Source: Cristatella mucedo (Eukaryota > Bryozoa > Phylactolaemata > Cristatellidae). Taken from it: 64,000 bases of DNA. Location of the stretch: assembly GCA_009760855.2 (NCBI GenBank), contig WPIO01000158.1, positions 622,501 through 686,500 on the forward strand, in the 5' to 3' direction. The first letter of the stretch is position 1. The number at the start of each line of letters is the position of its first letter. Positions 1 through 11,321 of this stretch are shown here, one piece after another. The position numbers and the translations under genes are program-made. Below the pieces are notes generated by a model. The model saw only the letters and a list, made by a program, of their open reading frames with translations. It ran no database searches and had not been told where the DNA came from.

Positions 1-2007
1 GGGGGGGGGGCATGGATGGATATGTGAGAGGGCCAGTCTTGCATTCGGCACCCACCATCGAATACTCGGCCTCCTCTGAGACCGGCTGGCCACTGCCTAG
101 CTAGTCAGCCACACGGCTGAGGCTGTGAGCCAAGGGCCAAGTAAGCATGCAGCAACACCTGACCACGGCACATTTGGCACTTGCCTTCTCTTATTCCCAG
201 CTAACAATCGCCCGGGTTGCTTAACGAATCCAATCACAAACTTCACTGCCCCTGTTGTCCAACGGAGCCGCCAATGCTGCCCACGTGCGCAGGGACTGCA
301 GCACAGGGACGCAACGCCGAGATCACACGTAGTGCTGCCGCCGGTTCGTGGGAGCTGACGTGAGTGCAGGCACGTGCAGACACGTGCAAGCTCTCGTGCT
401 GTGCACATTGCCGGCCATTCGCACAGCTATATTTATCCGGTTTGAGCATGAGCAATCGTGCATCGGCTGTTGCTGCTGCTGCTGCTGCTGGAGCTGTGAG
501 ATAACAGCAGCATACGATTCTACTCTAGCAATGCTTCTACCCAGCTCATTCCTTGTACCAGCCGCGGGTGTTGGCATACAGCAGCCGGCTGCTGCAGCAC
601 AATGAGCAGCAGCAGCAGCAGTCATTCATTGTCTAGTGCAGCCACTCCTGGCCGATGCCCAGAATCTGAAGGCAGGCTGCTGCTTGGACTGATGCTACCC
701 ATACATAGCATGGACATGGTATTAGCAGAGCAGACCATCAAGGTCACCGAGAAGGCACCACCACTACACTAGAGCCCCTACAGCTGCCCAGCCAGCTGCA
801 GCTGCTGCAACCCTCACTCCTAGAAATGGCTTGAGGGCCATCCTCCCATTGTTTGTTTTTTTATATCTCCGATCATACTGGTCGGAGTCGTGGTCTGCTT
901 AGGCCCTTCTCAGTCAGGTACGAAAGTGGATTGAGGAAGCTATAACTGCTATCACTCGGGTCCTCCCTTCCCAAATCTCAGTGTCGCGGCCTCCCTATGC
1001 TGGCCTCCCTGTCCACTGGACATCCTGTTCAGCATCCTCTACAATCGGTTGCTGAAAGATGTATGCAGTTTAATTTGTAACGCCTTAATTTCATTGACAG
1101 AAGCACAGCAGGAGACTTCTCAGATGCAGCTACATCTAGCATTCCCCTTTCGCAGAGCAGCAGCAGCACTAGCGATGGCAGCATCGGCACTGCTTCTGCT
1201 GCTGCATGCTTCCACTGTGTGCATGCTGCTGTTGAGCACTGCTGGTGCTGTGCCACTTTCACTCGGAGACCTAGAGCTCACAAGCTGCTCTTGATACAAC
1301 AATGTCGCTATGCAGGTGGCACGACTAAAAGGAACCGTCATTTCCATTATTAAGGCATTGTTTAGCCACCTGATCAGTCGAAAGAGCAACTTAGCATAAG
1401 CAGAAACACTGGTAGAGACATACAGCATCGTGGGTCTATGGTTAGCCCCCTCCTCAGTTTGTTCCTGCTGCTACTGCTACTGCTGCTGTAATGCTGCTGT
1501 TTGTGCTGCTCTGCTGCTGCTCTGCTGCGGCTATTGCTGCAGCTGCTGCTGCTGCTGCTCTACTGCTGTGCTGCTGCTGCTGCTGTGATGTTGCTGTTTG
1601 TCCTGCTCTGCTGCAGCTGCTGCTGCTGCTATTGCTGCTGCTGCTGCTGCCTTCTCCTCTCACTTAGAATTTCCTCGAGAACGCTGACAATCAAACGGCA
1701 CCGACACAATGCCGGCTGAGCAGTGTGCCAGTGTTGCTGCTTTTATCAGTGCCCAACACCGGCTAATGTGAATACCTGCGAAATACTACTCCTTGTGTAA
1801 ACAGTCGTTGTTATGATAACGTGTCACTGCAAGCCTTCCTTACCACAGCCTGCTGTTTATTCCTTTGAATCAGCCCTGAGGCAGCCAGGCATTTTTGGCC
1901 ATTCAGCTCGTGTTAGCTGCTGCCCTGTGCTGTCAAACCCACTGCAGAACAGACAGCTCCTCAGTAGTGACCCAAAACTCACCAAAAGTGAGGTTTTGGG
2001 ATCTTAG
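1..2007. other. No gene recognised; CAG/CTG-triplet-rich DNA
   Basis: Scattered CTG/CAG runs (about 470-492, 603-622, 1130-1230, 1460-1660) give apparent polyQ, polyA, polyL or polyC peptides on both strands. None belongs to a recognisable protein. The window opens with a run of ten G. Confidence 0.6.
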
Positions 2008-2011
2008 GCCT

Positions 2012-2465
2012 GGGAGAGAGAGACAGAGACAGAGACAGAGACAGAGAGACAAAGAGACAAACAGAGAGACAGAGAGAGAGAGTGAGAGACAGGCGAAAAG
2101 AGAGCAACTGGCACATGATTGTAGACAGGGACATATGCAGACAGAGATAAAAAAAAAACAGTAGATAGATCAGAGGAAGAAAAGTGGGAGAGAATGAGAG
2201 GAGAGGAAGAGACAAGGAAAGATGCTGTGAAGGGGCAGATAGAAGTAGAGCAGGCACAGATCGTTAAACGACAAGAACGCATACGGATAGGACTTTTCTG
2301 CCTGCTGCATCAAGTCATTTTCTACCTGAAAGAACAGACGACAGGGAAACCAAACCCTGTGTATGTGTGTGTGCACACTTGTGTGTGTGCATATGTATGT
2401 GGAAGGGTGTATAGGTGTACGTGCGACCCCACCCGTGTGTGTGTGTTAGTATGTGTGTGTGTTTT
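2012..2465. repeat. GACAGA/GA-rich then TG-rich microsatellites
   Basis: Imperfect (GACAGA)n and GA at about 2012-2100, a purine-rich stretch to 2230, then (TG)n-type runs at 2357-2400 and 2430-2465. Confidence 0.85.
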
Positions 2466-5082
2466 CTTGTCAAAATATCTGTATTAGCCACAGCAATTGC
2501 ATGAATGGATGTTGTGTGCATGATCTGTACTGGCGAGCCTATGACTGCTTAGGTTCAAACAAGTTGTGGACAGTCGCGCTAGCAATCCTAACAGGGAGGA
2601 AGAACCACGAGGCCAGCATAATCAGACGGAACTCTGAAGACAAGAGGCTCTTTCGAAGCAGCAGGCAACTCCGAGGCTGCGTTGCAGCAAGTGGCTTGCT
2701 CAATGCTCGCCGGATGTTGGCACACTTGGCCATATCCTCTGAGCGAAGCACCTGATTCGGCAATCACACTCTACAACAGACCACAGCTGCAACCCTAGCC
2801 TTACTCACATGCAAGGCGTTTATTCGTGTGCATGCCGGTGTGCGCAATCTTCACCCATGCGGGCGATGAAATGTTGAAAGGGACAGACGTGCGACGTCAA
2901 AGTGGGCGAAACTTGCAGACCAGGCAGGAAAATGTGCTACTGCTTCACCTTCAGCGACCTCTTGAGAAGGGCGTGCTTGCCACTCACTACACGGGGTGCA
3001 CCCACGGTTGTCACTAGTAACACTCTAGAGCAAACGGCAGACTCCCACGGCAGCTGCGTTCAACTCCATACACGTATCCGGCCACCGAATCAATAGCAGG
3101 GCCGTGGCACCGACTGGCAGGCAGAGAGAATCGCCATTTGCAGTGACTACCTGGAGCACCCTATGTTGGGCAGCAGCAGCTGCTATCGGCGCCATTCTCT
3201 ACCCTTTGCTTTTAGACAGAAGCCACCCAAAGCCACGAGGCCATTGTCAGGGCAAATGTAGCAGCAGACAGAAATCAGCACGAGAGACTGCTTCAAATTA
3301 CTCTGACGGCTGTGGCAGCTCTGCGTAACTGCAGGAATTGAGTATGCGCCTGGCAGATAATGCAGACAATTAGAGCATAATCTAATACATTAAGCACATA
3401 AATAGTATAGGTGTTCAGACTACCCTATCACACTTAGCAGCAGTAGCAGCATCAGTAAACAGCTCCTAGTCAGCCGCGTCTGCAAGCCTCAGACGCAGTC
3501 TGCCAAATGCTGCTGCTGCTGCTACTACTACTCCTCCTCCTGCTGCTGCTCCTGTTGGCCCCTTAGGTTGGCTAGCAGCCACAGGTTTTGCAACTACTTG
3601 TATCCTCCTACTTTTGCAGCTACTCCGACTCCTAGCTGCAGCTGTCACCGGTACCCTTGAACGGTGCACTGGGTTGAGCAGAAGGACAATTGGCTGGCCG
3701 GTATTAACCTATTTATCAACATCGCCAGCTGATACCCTCATTGAGTGAACATTCCGAGATTTTTTTTACGGCAGCTGTGTTGCAACTTCTAGCCAGGCAG
3801 TTGAGAAAACAATTATGCATGTGGCTTTGAACGCACAGCCTGAGATTCCTAAGCTGACATTGGTTGTGCTTCTCCTTCATTGGTCTGTATTAAGGCTACG
3901 CTGGCAAATGGTAATAGCTTTCTACAAAAGCCTGAATACTCTCGGACGGCTCTATATTTCAGTCATTTTGTACTTTTCATAGCTTTGCCCTATTGCACCG
4001 GCAACTCTTAGTTTTTCAAGGGAGAGCATTCAATTATAACGTCTAGCCTTGGCAGATCCAGTCGAGTTCATTCTTAGAAAGACGTCCTGTTCTGTCTGCA
4101 GTACAGATGAGTCTGTTCTGTCTGCAGTACAGATGAGTCGAGTGTCTTGTATAATTGTATCTGCTCTCAGATTGCTCACATAATTCTACCTTGCTTGTCG
4201 TCAACTCTTGGTTATTGCTTCTCTTACACTTGCAGCAAGTAGCTGTAAAGCACCGGTATAGATCAGGTTCTCTAATGGTGCTATGCAAAGAGTTTTAGTG
4301 AGTGTTATTAGTATAATTAACATCACGCATGTTGCAGAATACCTTAGAACAGAGGGCATCGGATGGGCATTGGGTCGAGCGATGACGTTGCTGGCATGTA
4401 GTACTAGCACTGCAAAGTAGAGGCCGACCGAAAAGGAGGCTTGACAGGCAAGAACTACAAGCTTAACACAACTGCTCGAGACTGATGTGGTCGTGCAATG
4501 TAAAAAAAAAAAAGAGATGGGACCAGACAAACGGGAAGCAAACTAAATGAGATTAGACCCTCGCAGTTCTCACTGCTTGTGATTATCTGTTGGCCCGTAA
4601 GGAATGAGTGAATAAAGCAATGCACTGACCTTGCTGTGAAGGATGTAGAATGACGACAGGCTGCTAACGGTTAGTCATCAAGGCATTCCGGACCCAGCTT
4701 GCACATTACACATGCCTGATATATTGCTATCATGCCTTGTGTGGGCTTCATCTCAATCGCTAATTGCCATCTGCAAGCCATGGTCTTTTAATATTCCACA
4801 ACAGCTTTAAATAGTCGAATGTAATTGCTGCTACGTGAGTGTGCAGTCTTCTAAGTGCATTGGGTATTAATCACCTTCAACATGAAACTATGTTCACCTT
4901 TACACAAGGCCAAACTCGAGCAACAGCAGCGATTGGCACGTCATCGGCCCCTGTTTGCATGTGCCAAGCTTAACTCTCCTGTGGTGGCCTGCTAGGCTGC
5001 CAAGCTCTCCTTAATTTGTGCAAGGTTCGATTAATGATCGATTCTGAATTTGTAAACTATTTTGAACGGTGAAAAATTCCAG
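2466..5082. other. No gene recognised
   Basis: Ordinary mixed-composition DNA. The only structures seen are a CTG run with TACTAC at about 3507-3555, a 26-bp tandem duplication at 4087-4138 and a 12-base A run at about 4502. Confidence 0.55.
4087..4138. repeat. 26-bp exact tandem duplication
   Basis: Two identical 26-bp units (starting CTGTTCTGTCTGCAGTACAG) at 4087-4112 and 4113-4138. Confidence 0.95.
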
Positions 5083-5134
5083 TTAGATATATAAGGTGGA
5101 CAAAAATCCTGCAGAAGCATTAGAGTGAATCCAT

Positions 5135-5232
5135 TCGAAGGAAAAAACTTCGTGTGTAAAGCACCCTAAGGGAACTAACTCGCTATCCAGGCACTTTACA
5201 AATGCTGCCGGGCTCGAGCCCATGACCCTTTT
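5135..5232 (-). mobile_element. SINE-B copy (tRNA-like head, L2-like tail), truncated
   Basis: AAAGCACCCTAAGGGAACTA, CTCGCTATCCAGGCACTTT and GGGCTCGAGCCCATGACCC match the tail and B-box of the SINE-B copies at 37.9 and 47.5 kb. The head is cut off near 5232. Confidence 0.6.
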
Positions 5233-5244
5233 GCAACGACATCT

Positions 5245-5500
5245 ACTCTCCCGCCGACTATGGCACATCCTTTCCAGCCGTCCTGAGCTGCCACTTCCGT
5301 GTTACTACCTCAACTGCTCTCCTGACTCTGCTGTGCTTTTCACCTTCTCTTTGTTGCTTGAGATGACGTCTGCTAACTACCGAATTCGCACCGAAAGCCG
5401 TTTAGGCTTTGAGTGTGCTATGGAAAACGCTCGTGCATAACACCCACATAGTCTTTGTGGCTTTGTGGAGTTACCGACGGAGATGCATTCCATTACACTG
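5245..5500 (+). mobile_element. Second LINE family, 3' fragment
   Basis: Forward copy of the family seen at 38.7-39.5 kb. It encodes YYLNCSPDSAVLFTFSLLLE then ESRLGFECAMENARA and stop, followed by the shared 3' sequence (CTTTGTGGAGTTACCGACGG, AGATGCATTCCATTAC). It abuts a SINE-B tail on its left. Confidence 0.75.
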
Positions 5501-5504
5501 GTCA

Positions 5505-7275
5505 TTATAGGCGACCACCATTGCCCTGAGCCAAACCAGAATAGGCATCTTGGCAACCTCATGCTGGCATCAAAAGCTTGAACAACAGCTGCAGAAGCAT
5601 TCTGGACCCCATGCATGAAAAGTTGGCATACAAAATCAGTCAGTTTATGACATCCCAAGTGATTATAATGAGGTTCTTGGATTATAGCCTATTTTATCCA
5701 GATATGCCACAAGTTAGGAAAGTCTAGCTGCACACCCAAAGTAAAAGTTAGTTGTACTTTGGGCTTCGAAGAGAGTTGTATGTTATGGCTGGTACCGTGC
5801 ACACTGTTATCACGTAGACTCGCTATATTAAAAGTACTGCAGGCGCCAATCGATTGCTGCCGTGCTCTGCTGCCTTTATCGGGACTGCGTGTGTATTGGC
5901 GCAGCGGCAAGACTGCAACTCAGTACTTTGAGGTGCCAGCTGTACCAGTATGTGTCATGCATCTGAAATGACTAGCATCCATTACGTGCATGCATTGCTA
6001 TGAATCGTGAGGTTCGGGAAAATCCCCTTCTATACTACACCAAATTAAGGAGCAGTGCTTAAACAAGCTTGCACGAATTGCAGATCCAGGCCGTGCTGAA
6101 TTTGAGCGAATTGCATGAAAGTGCTTGCCCCACACAATTGCTCCAAGGGACATACCCACCCCCAGTAAGCATCTGACCAAGGCCTGGGTTGAATAAGAGT
6201 GTAGCTGCTTTGGGTGCAGACACGTGGTATTTGAAGCAAAGATTATATGTAGTGTCTTCGGAAGTAATATATACGGATAGCCAACAGTCTGGTACAAGTA
6301 ATGCTGAGATTACTACTTAGCAGAAACTTAAATGTGCTAATGACAGCAGCAGGCCTGAACCTCCTAAAATTAATCCAGAAGTTATCCAAGATGATATGGT
6401 GACCACTGTAGCACAGGTGTAGGCCAAGGTTGAAGTTCCGTGTGTTAAAATCAGCCGACACGATATACAACTTGGAAGTTAGAGTGTGAAGTATGATTTT
6501 ACCCGAATTTGTGGAGCAGTCTGCATGTTATGTTCATGTGTCTGGTAATTTGACTTGACGGAAGATGCGATGTACTAAGGGATCGTTCTTTCTGTGCTGG
6601 TTATCGCCACTGTAGAGCCTGTGACTGTTGCAACTTGCTTCATTGCTTATATGATGGACTGCTGCTCTGACTATGGTCAATCTGCTTTACTAATCTGGAG
6701 ACCGTATCTGCACTGAGATTCATGGGATAATCGACAGGCCTCATCACCTGCTGGATGAGTGAGGAACTGCGTTTCGGCTATGCTCAGTGCATTGACAGTG
6801 CTATTTGTCGTATGTCCATGCTTTACGGTGACGAAGAAGACAGCATGCCGATTTCGTGCAATCTCCATTTCGTAAACTTGTCTTCGAGTTATTGCCGCCT
6901 TTCCGATGCTTCTTCTTTTGCATTTCGTAGGAGTCCTCTGCAAGTGTATCATTGAAACTTCAGCGTAATGAAAGCAATACGATGATATCCGCACACCTGC
7001 ACGTCAATCAAGTTGTTGTGGTTATGACCATGATAGTATAATTGTTCAACCAAAGGGTTGTAAAAGCAAACGCTTTGACTCCCTGCTCTGATTCACAGTA
7101 ACTAAATATGTGTACCGTTCTTCGACAGCCTGCCAGTCAGTGTATACTCAGCTAAGTGACCTGCTGGATGTTGCCCATCATCCCCCCACTTGACTGTCTG
7201 AGTGAAAAGCACATGATAAGTCATAGTCACAATCGAATGCACAGCAATGCATGGCGTTTTCTCCTCGTTTTCTGT
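5505..7275. other. No gene recognised
   Basis: Several ORFs of up to 105 codons lie on both strands without domains or splice context. The mild AT bias and lack of repeats suggest unique intergenic sequence or very old transposon remnants. Confidence 0.5.
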
Positions 7276-7279
7276 TCAC

Positions 7280-7395
7280 TAATCATAGTACTATATGCAA
7301 CACAGAGAATGTAGCTTAGTCAGCAGGGCAAGCGAAGAAGTGGAAGTTGCAGCTCAGGACGGTTGGAAAGATGTGCCACAGTCGGCTGCAAGCTG
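7280..7395 (-). mobile_element. Second LINE family, short internal fragment
   Basis: GTTGCAGCTCAGGACGGTTG and GATGTGCCACAGTCGGC match the minus-strand copy at 38.88-38.97 kb in order. No frame survives. Confidence 0.5.
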
Positions 7396-7440
7396 CAACA
7401 GGATAGATGTTGTTTAAAAAAGTTCTAGTTTAGAGAGAAG

Positions 7441-7542
<102 letters not shown>

Positions 7543-7559
7543 CACTCACTGACTGTGGA

Positions 7560-7705
7560 CTTGCTTTGCTGAGTTCTACTAGGTCCGTCATGGAAGACAA
7601 CACTGTGCCAGCCGCTTAGGCTGTGAGTGCGAAGCACTCCTGCCTAATACCCATATGGTCTTTATGACTTTGTGGAGTTACAGACGGAGATACATTGCAT
7701 CTTGC
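7560..7705 (+). mobile_element. Second LINE family, 3' end fragment
   Basis: CCGCTTAGGCTGTGAGTG, then ACCCATATGGTCTTTATGAC and TTGTGGAGTTACAGACGGAG, match the 3' end of the 5.2-kb and 38.7-kb copies. The fragment lies between the (TA)n array and a SINE-A. Confidence 0.65.
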
Positions 7706-7740
7706 CACGTGACCGAAGTGTGCCATCTTGCCGAGTGATG

Positions 7741-7937
7741 GAGGGAAGAGCCGTAATGGCTCACTAGGTAAGGCGGTTGCTTTTCACGACCTCGGCCCCG
7801 AGGTCGTGGGTTCGAATCCTGGGGTGGGCGATCCTCTATCGCAACTGAAAGCGGTGGCGATAGCCGTAAAGGCTCTTCTGTCGCTATACAAAAAAAGGCT
7901 GTTAAATCAGCTAGCATTATTATTATTATTATCATTA
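7741..7937 (+). mobile_element. SINE-A (tRNA-derived), full-length-looking copy
   Basis: An A-box-like TGGCTCACTAGG (7757-7768) and a B-box GGTTCGAATCC (7809-7819) give an internal pol III promoter. The family body follows (GATAGCCGTAAAGGCTCTTC, GGCTGTTAAATCAGCT), then an (ATT)n tail at about 7914-7937. A perfect 11-bp hairpin (CACGACCTCGG with CCGAGGTCGTG) occupies the anticodon-arm position. Without a matching acceptor stem it is a SINE, not a tRNA gene. Confidence 0.85.
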
Positions 7938-9890
7938 AGGTCGGGCTTTCTCACTTTAATTAGTAGACACATCTGGTTAGTCAGTCGTTACTTTGCCCTC
8001 CAAGTGAATGTATGGTTGGTGCCGTAGACACGTGCCTTTGTCTAGCTCTATAATGTACCGCACAGCTTTAATGTCATGAACTTGAGTTATGTTAAGGTAT
8101 AGGCACTCTTGATTGCTAGTGGGCTCTGCTATTGTCGGCACACGTGCCTGCATCAGTTTAGCAGCTTTGGTTTGTTAGCCATGCTTCATGGCGCCAGCTC
8201 TTACAGGTTTTGTCACGTGTCTGCAAGGACTAGCACCCGTGGGCTGTTTGCAGTGAAGTACTTTAGTGCAGGACCGACTAAGCCTGCTCATAATAGTTTG
8301 CATGCCTCATCATAAGATGGGGCCTAAAGCCTAGCTAGCATCAGCAGTGAAGAAGAAGTAGTGAATACACATTTTGTAGCACCCCCCCCCCGAGCATTTT
8401 TGGCATCAACAGGCCTCACTATGAGGCCAATAAAAAGAAGAGAGGTTCACAAGATTGCAAGCTATGGTGCACCATGCCACCGAAGCTACCTGTTTTGAGA
8501 ACTGAAATGGCGGAATGCAAATCAGTTGGATTACATCAGGTGCTAGAGATTATCAAGGGCTCCTGAATTGTGATTATTTGGAATCCGATATGTCATAATC
8601 TTTTACTTTGGTCTTATTAAAAGTGCATCTGAAGCAATCATTAGTATCTTTGCCTGCTACCTCTTAGATGGAAAGAGGTTGCCCTCTCGAGTTGCGATGA
8701 AGGCATACGGACTTGTAATTGAGTTATGAGCGATATTGATTGCTGTAGTACTCTGGTGTCGGCTGCATGCCTCTGCCATGCACTGGAGCTGGGAGCCACA
8801 GCTCATTAGCAGTGCCTCAAGGCATTAGTTTCGCCCGGTCATGCATCTCTGTGGGCTAGCACCTGTTATGTCTACTGCTGTGCTCCGGCTTTGCAAAAGA
8901 CTTCACTGCCACAGCCACTACACGCATTTGTACGGGATTTTAAACAGGCTGGTAGGATATTAGCTCTGGCTACCAGGTCACCTCGAATAGTCACGGCAGA
9001 GGCCTCTGCTCATTCCTTCTCTAGGTGCTGCCCCCAGACGCGAGCAAGCAGTAGAATATTAGTTTGAAGGGCAGAAAAAGAAAGAGTGGAGATGAGTTGG
9101 ACGACCTGTTGGTCGATCGGTGCGAAAACATGAATTCCCGGCCAAGGCCGACTGTCAGGCCAAGTGACGAAGTTCGAAGTGGAGTCGGCCTGTGCCAGCA
9201 AGAGCAAGTCGCATGTAGGGGGCCCATGTGTTCCGAACCGCAATTGTCAAGGGCATGCAAACTTCTCTGATGTAGCACAGAGCCACAGATTATAAAGTCG
9301 GGCCACAGTTGACAGAGATGCACAGCCCTTTGCTGCTCCGACGAGTAACTTCGAAAAACTTCTGTGGATGCAGACGGTCTTGAAGATCACATGTTGCACC
9401 GAGTACCTTGAACGTAAGCCTGGCAATCTACGGCATGAGAACCAAAGTAGAAAATGCACAAGTGTTACATCCGCGTGCTTCGACGTGCATTGATGATTCG
9501 AGCTGCTGGACAACTGCCGAGTGCCCGGGGGCACAATCTCAGAGGTATGCAGGAAGCTAATGAAGGCACGAAGCATGAGCTTTCTAGGATTACCGTACCC
9601 AGACAGTGCACTAAGACGACCAGAGTGCCAACAATGCCCCAGCAGCAGTTCTAAGCTGATTAAACAGTGGTTCTAAGCTATTTGATCTGTAAGCTACCTC
9701 TGACCAGCCTATTCATCATCTTACCTGCTCTGTCCCAAAGCATGATAGTCTCTTCTTCACAGAGCTGTGCTTCTTCGAACGTCCAGCAAGGGTCATTCAT
9801 TTTTAGTCCCCTCTTAACTATTTGCAAACTTTGCATCACATCAAGCGCTCTGCTTCGTAGCACATGCCCAAGTAGTTCAGCTGCTTTCTT
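7938..9890. other. No gene recognised
   Basis: Mixed unique sequence with a C10 run at 8382-8391. An ORF near 9064-9270 is probably chance. Confidence 0.5.
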
Positions 9891-9894
9891 CAAG

Positions 9895-9985
9895 CCCTGC
9901 TTTGGCCTAGTGATAAGGTGCTCGTCTTTACCGACAGAGGTCGTGGGCTCAAGCCCTACGTCATATTAAAAGCACCTGAGCACGA
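9895..9985 (+). mobile_element. SINE-B copy, truncated
   Basis: tRNA-like head GGCCTAGTGATAAGGTGC and B-box GTGGGCTCAAGCCC, then AAAAGCACCTGAGCACG, a cut-down version of the L2-like tail. Confidence 0.6.
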
Positions 9986-10329
9986 GTTATGTTTTATTTT
10001 ATCAATTCAGCTTCCATGCATCTATTTGCAGCTTTCACCTTGCTTATTGAAGCTCTCTTAAATCCACAGTGTACATCAGGCATTTATTTCCCGTCGCAAT
10101 GCCGGCTGACAGGTCGTACCACAGGAACCGTGGCAGACCCAAAAAATCAACACCTCGAGCTTGAGAGGATGCAAACGTCTTAGCTGAGACGGGTGACAGT
10201 CCGATCCAGCAATGAGTATGGTAAAATATACAAGCTAATCCAACCTCCTCCACCTGGCAGGGAATGGATTGGAAGGTGACCTTGCTTGATGACCCGGATG
10301 CAGCAGTTCAACAAGCAAGCAGCTTCTTA

Positions 10330-11098
10330 CCGATTCTCGCCTTCAAGGATTCTCCCCGTGAGCCTTGCAGCTGCCCCATCACACCACTTCACGCCAACCA
10401 AGACTTCTTCCCAGTCAAGCAAATGCATCGACTTTAAGGTTTGCCACTCACTTTTAGGTCCGACGACGGTCCCTCCATTTTTTGGCTCCAGCTTACCTAT
10501 CAGATCTACTCCCCACCAGGCCAAGTATCTTACCACCAGCTTTTCGGAATCTGTTTATTCATACCTCGTACAAATCTCAAATCCTTTGGAGACTGTGCCT
10601 TTATCTTGTATGTTCCCAAAGCCTGGAACTCACTCCCGACTTGTATCCTGCCATCTCCTGACTTGTCCACATTTAAAAAGAAACTAAAAACGCATCTATT
10701 TATCACAGCATTTAGAGCAGCAGTTCTCAACCTGTGGGTCCCGACCCCTTTGGGGGTCGAACGACCATTTCACAGGGGTCGCCTAAGACCATCAGAAAAT
10801 GCGCATTTCCACATTTCGCACACAATAATTTAATGGCTGGGGTCGCCACAACATGAACTGTATTAAAGAGTCGTGGCATTAGGAAGGTTGAGAACCACTG
10901 ATTTAGAGAGTCTCTGTGATCCGTCCTTTATGTGCACATACGTATTGACACTGCACACTGCCACTAACCCTAACCATGTTGTTCATGTTGTTTGTTTATT
11001 AAGCATGATATTACTCATCATTCAATTGCATTTCCCTTTGCAGCAAATGTAAAGTGCCTAGAAAGAGATTGAGTTCTCTGAGAGCACTTTATCAAGTG

Positions 11099-11131
<33 letters not shown>
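10330..11131 (+). mobile_element. L2-clade LINE, 5'-truncated, interrupted by a SPIN-like hAT element
   Basis: Reads as the C-terminal part of the L2 reverse-transcriptase protein (Q-x-KCIDFKVCHSL, YSYLVQISNPLE in a shifted frame, KAWNSLP, DLSTFKKKLKTHLF), then the family 3' UTR (AAAGTGCCTAGAAAGAGATT, GAGAGCACTTTATCAAGTGC) and an (ATT)n tail at 11100-11130. Frameshifts make it a dead copy. A 183-bp hAT element splits it at 10718-10900. L2 elements insert by target-primed reverse transcription, which explains the 5' truncation. Confidence 0.9.
10718..10900. mobile_element. SPIN-like hAT miniature transposon
   Basis: The 183-bp element has terminal inverted repeats CAGCAGTTCTCAACCT at the left and AGGTTGAGAACCACTG at the right (14 of 16 paired). 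It is flanked by a perfect 8-bp duplication ATTTAGAG (10710-10717 and 10901-10908), the hAT signature. Its interior (GACCCCTTTGGGGGTCGAAC, TTTCACAGGGGTCGCC, AGGAAGGTTGAGAACC) is what I recognise as the SPIN family of non-autonomous hAT elements known from tetrapods and a few invertebrates. It encodes nothing and would need a hAT transposase in trans. The surrounding L2 copy reads through cleanly if the element and one target copy are ignored. Confidence 0.93.
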
Positions 11132-11132
<1 letters not shown>

Positions 11133-11321
11133 CAAACTTGAATGCCGACCCTATGCACGGCACCCCTAATCATGTTATTTCTGTTGTTTATCGAGCATGA
11201 TACAGCTAACCATTCGATCGTTCTTCTTCTGCAGCAAATGTAAATTGCCTAGAAAGAGATTGAGTTCTCTGAGGATACTATATCAAATGAATTACTATTA
11301 TTATTTTTATTATTATTATTT
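11132..11321 (+). mobile_element. L2 3'-UTR fragment inserted at the tail of the preceding copy
   Basis: A short second copy of the L2 3' UTR (GCCGACCCTATGCACGGCACC, CAGCAAATGTAAATTGCCTAG, AGAAAGAGATTGAGTTCTCT) begins directly at the (ATT)n tail of the L2 at 10330-11131 and ends in its own (ATT)n at about 11293-11321. This head-to-tail layout suggests insertion into the trinucleotide tail. Confidence 0.8.

Noticed and set aside
7757-7830. Possible functional tRNA gene (good A and B boxes)
   Set aside because: No acceptor-stem pairing, and the downstream body is shared with seven other copies, so it is a SINE.
9064-9270. Peptide with KSGDELDDLLVDRCEN, considered as the missing acidic N-terminus of the ZNF608/609 family
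   Set aside because: Only SGDE matches the expected SGDEWDIGVG block. Trp and the following hydrophobic pattern are absent, and the location is 15 kb upstream without splice support.
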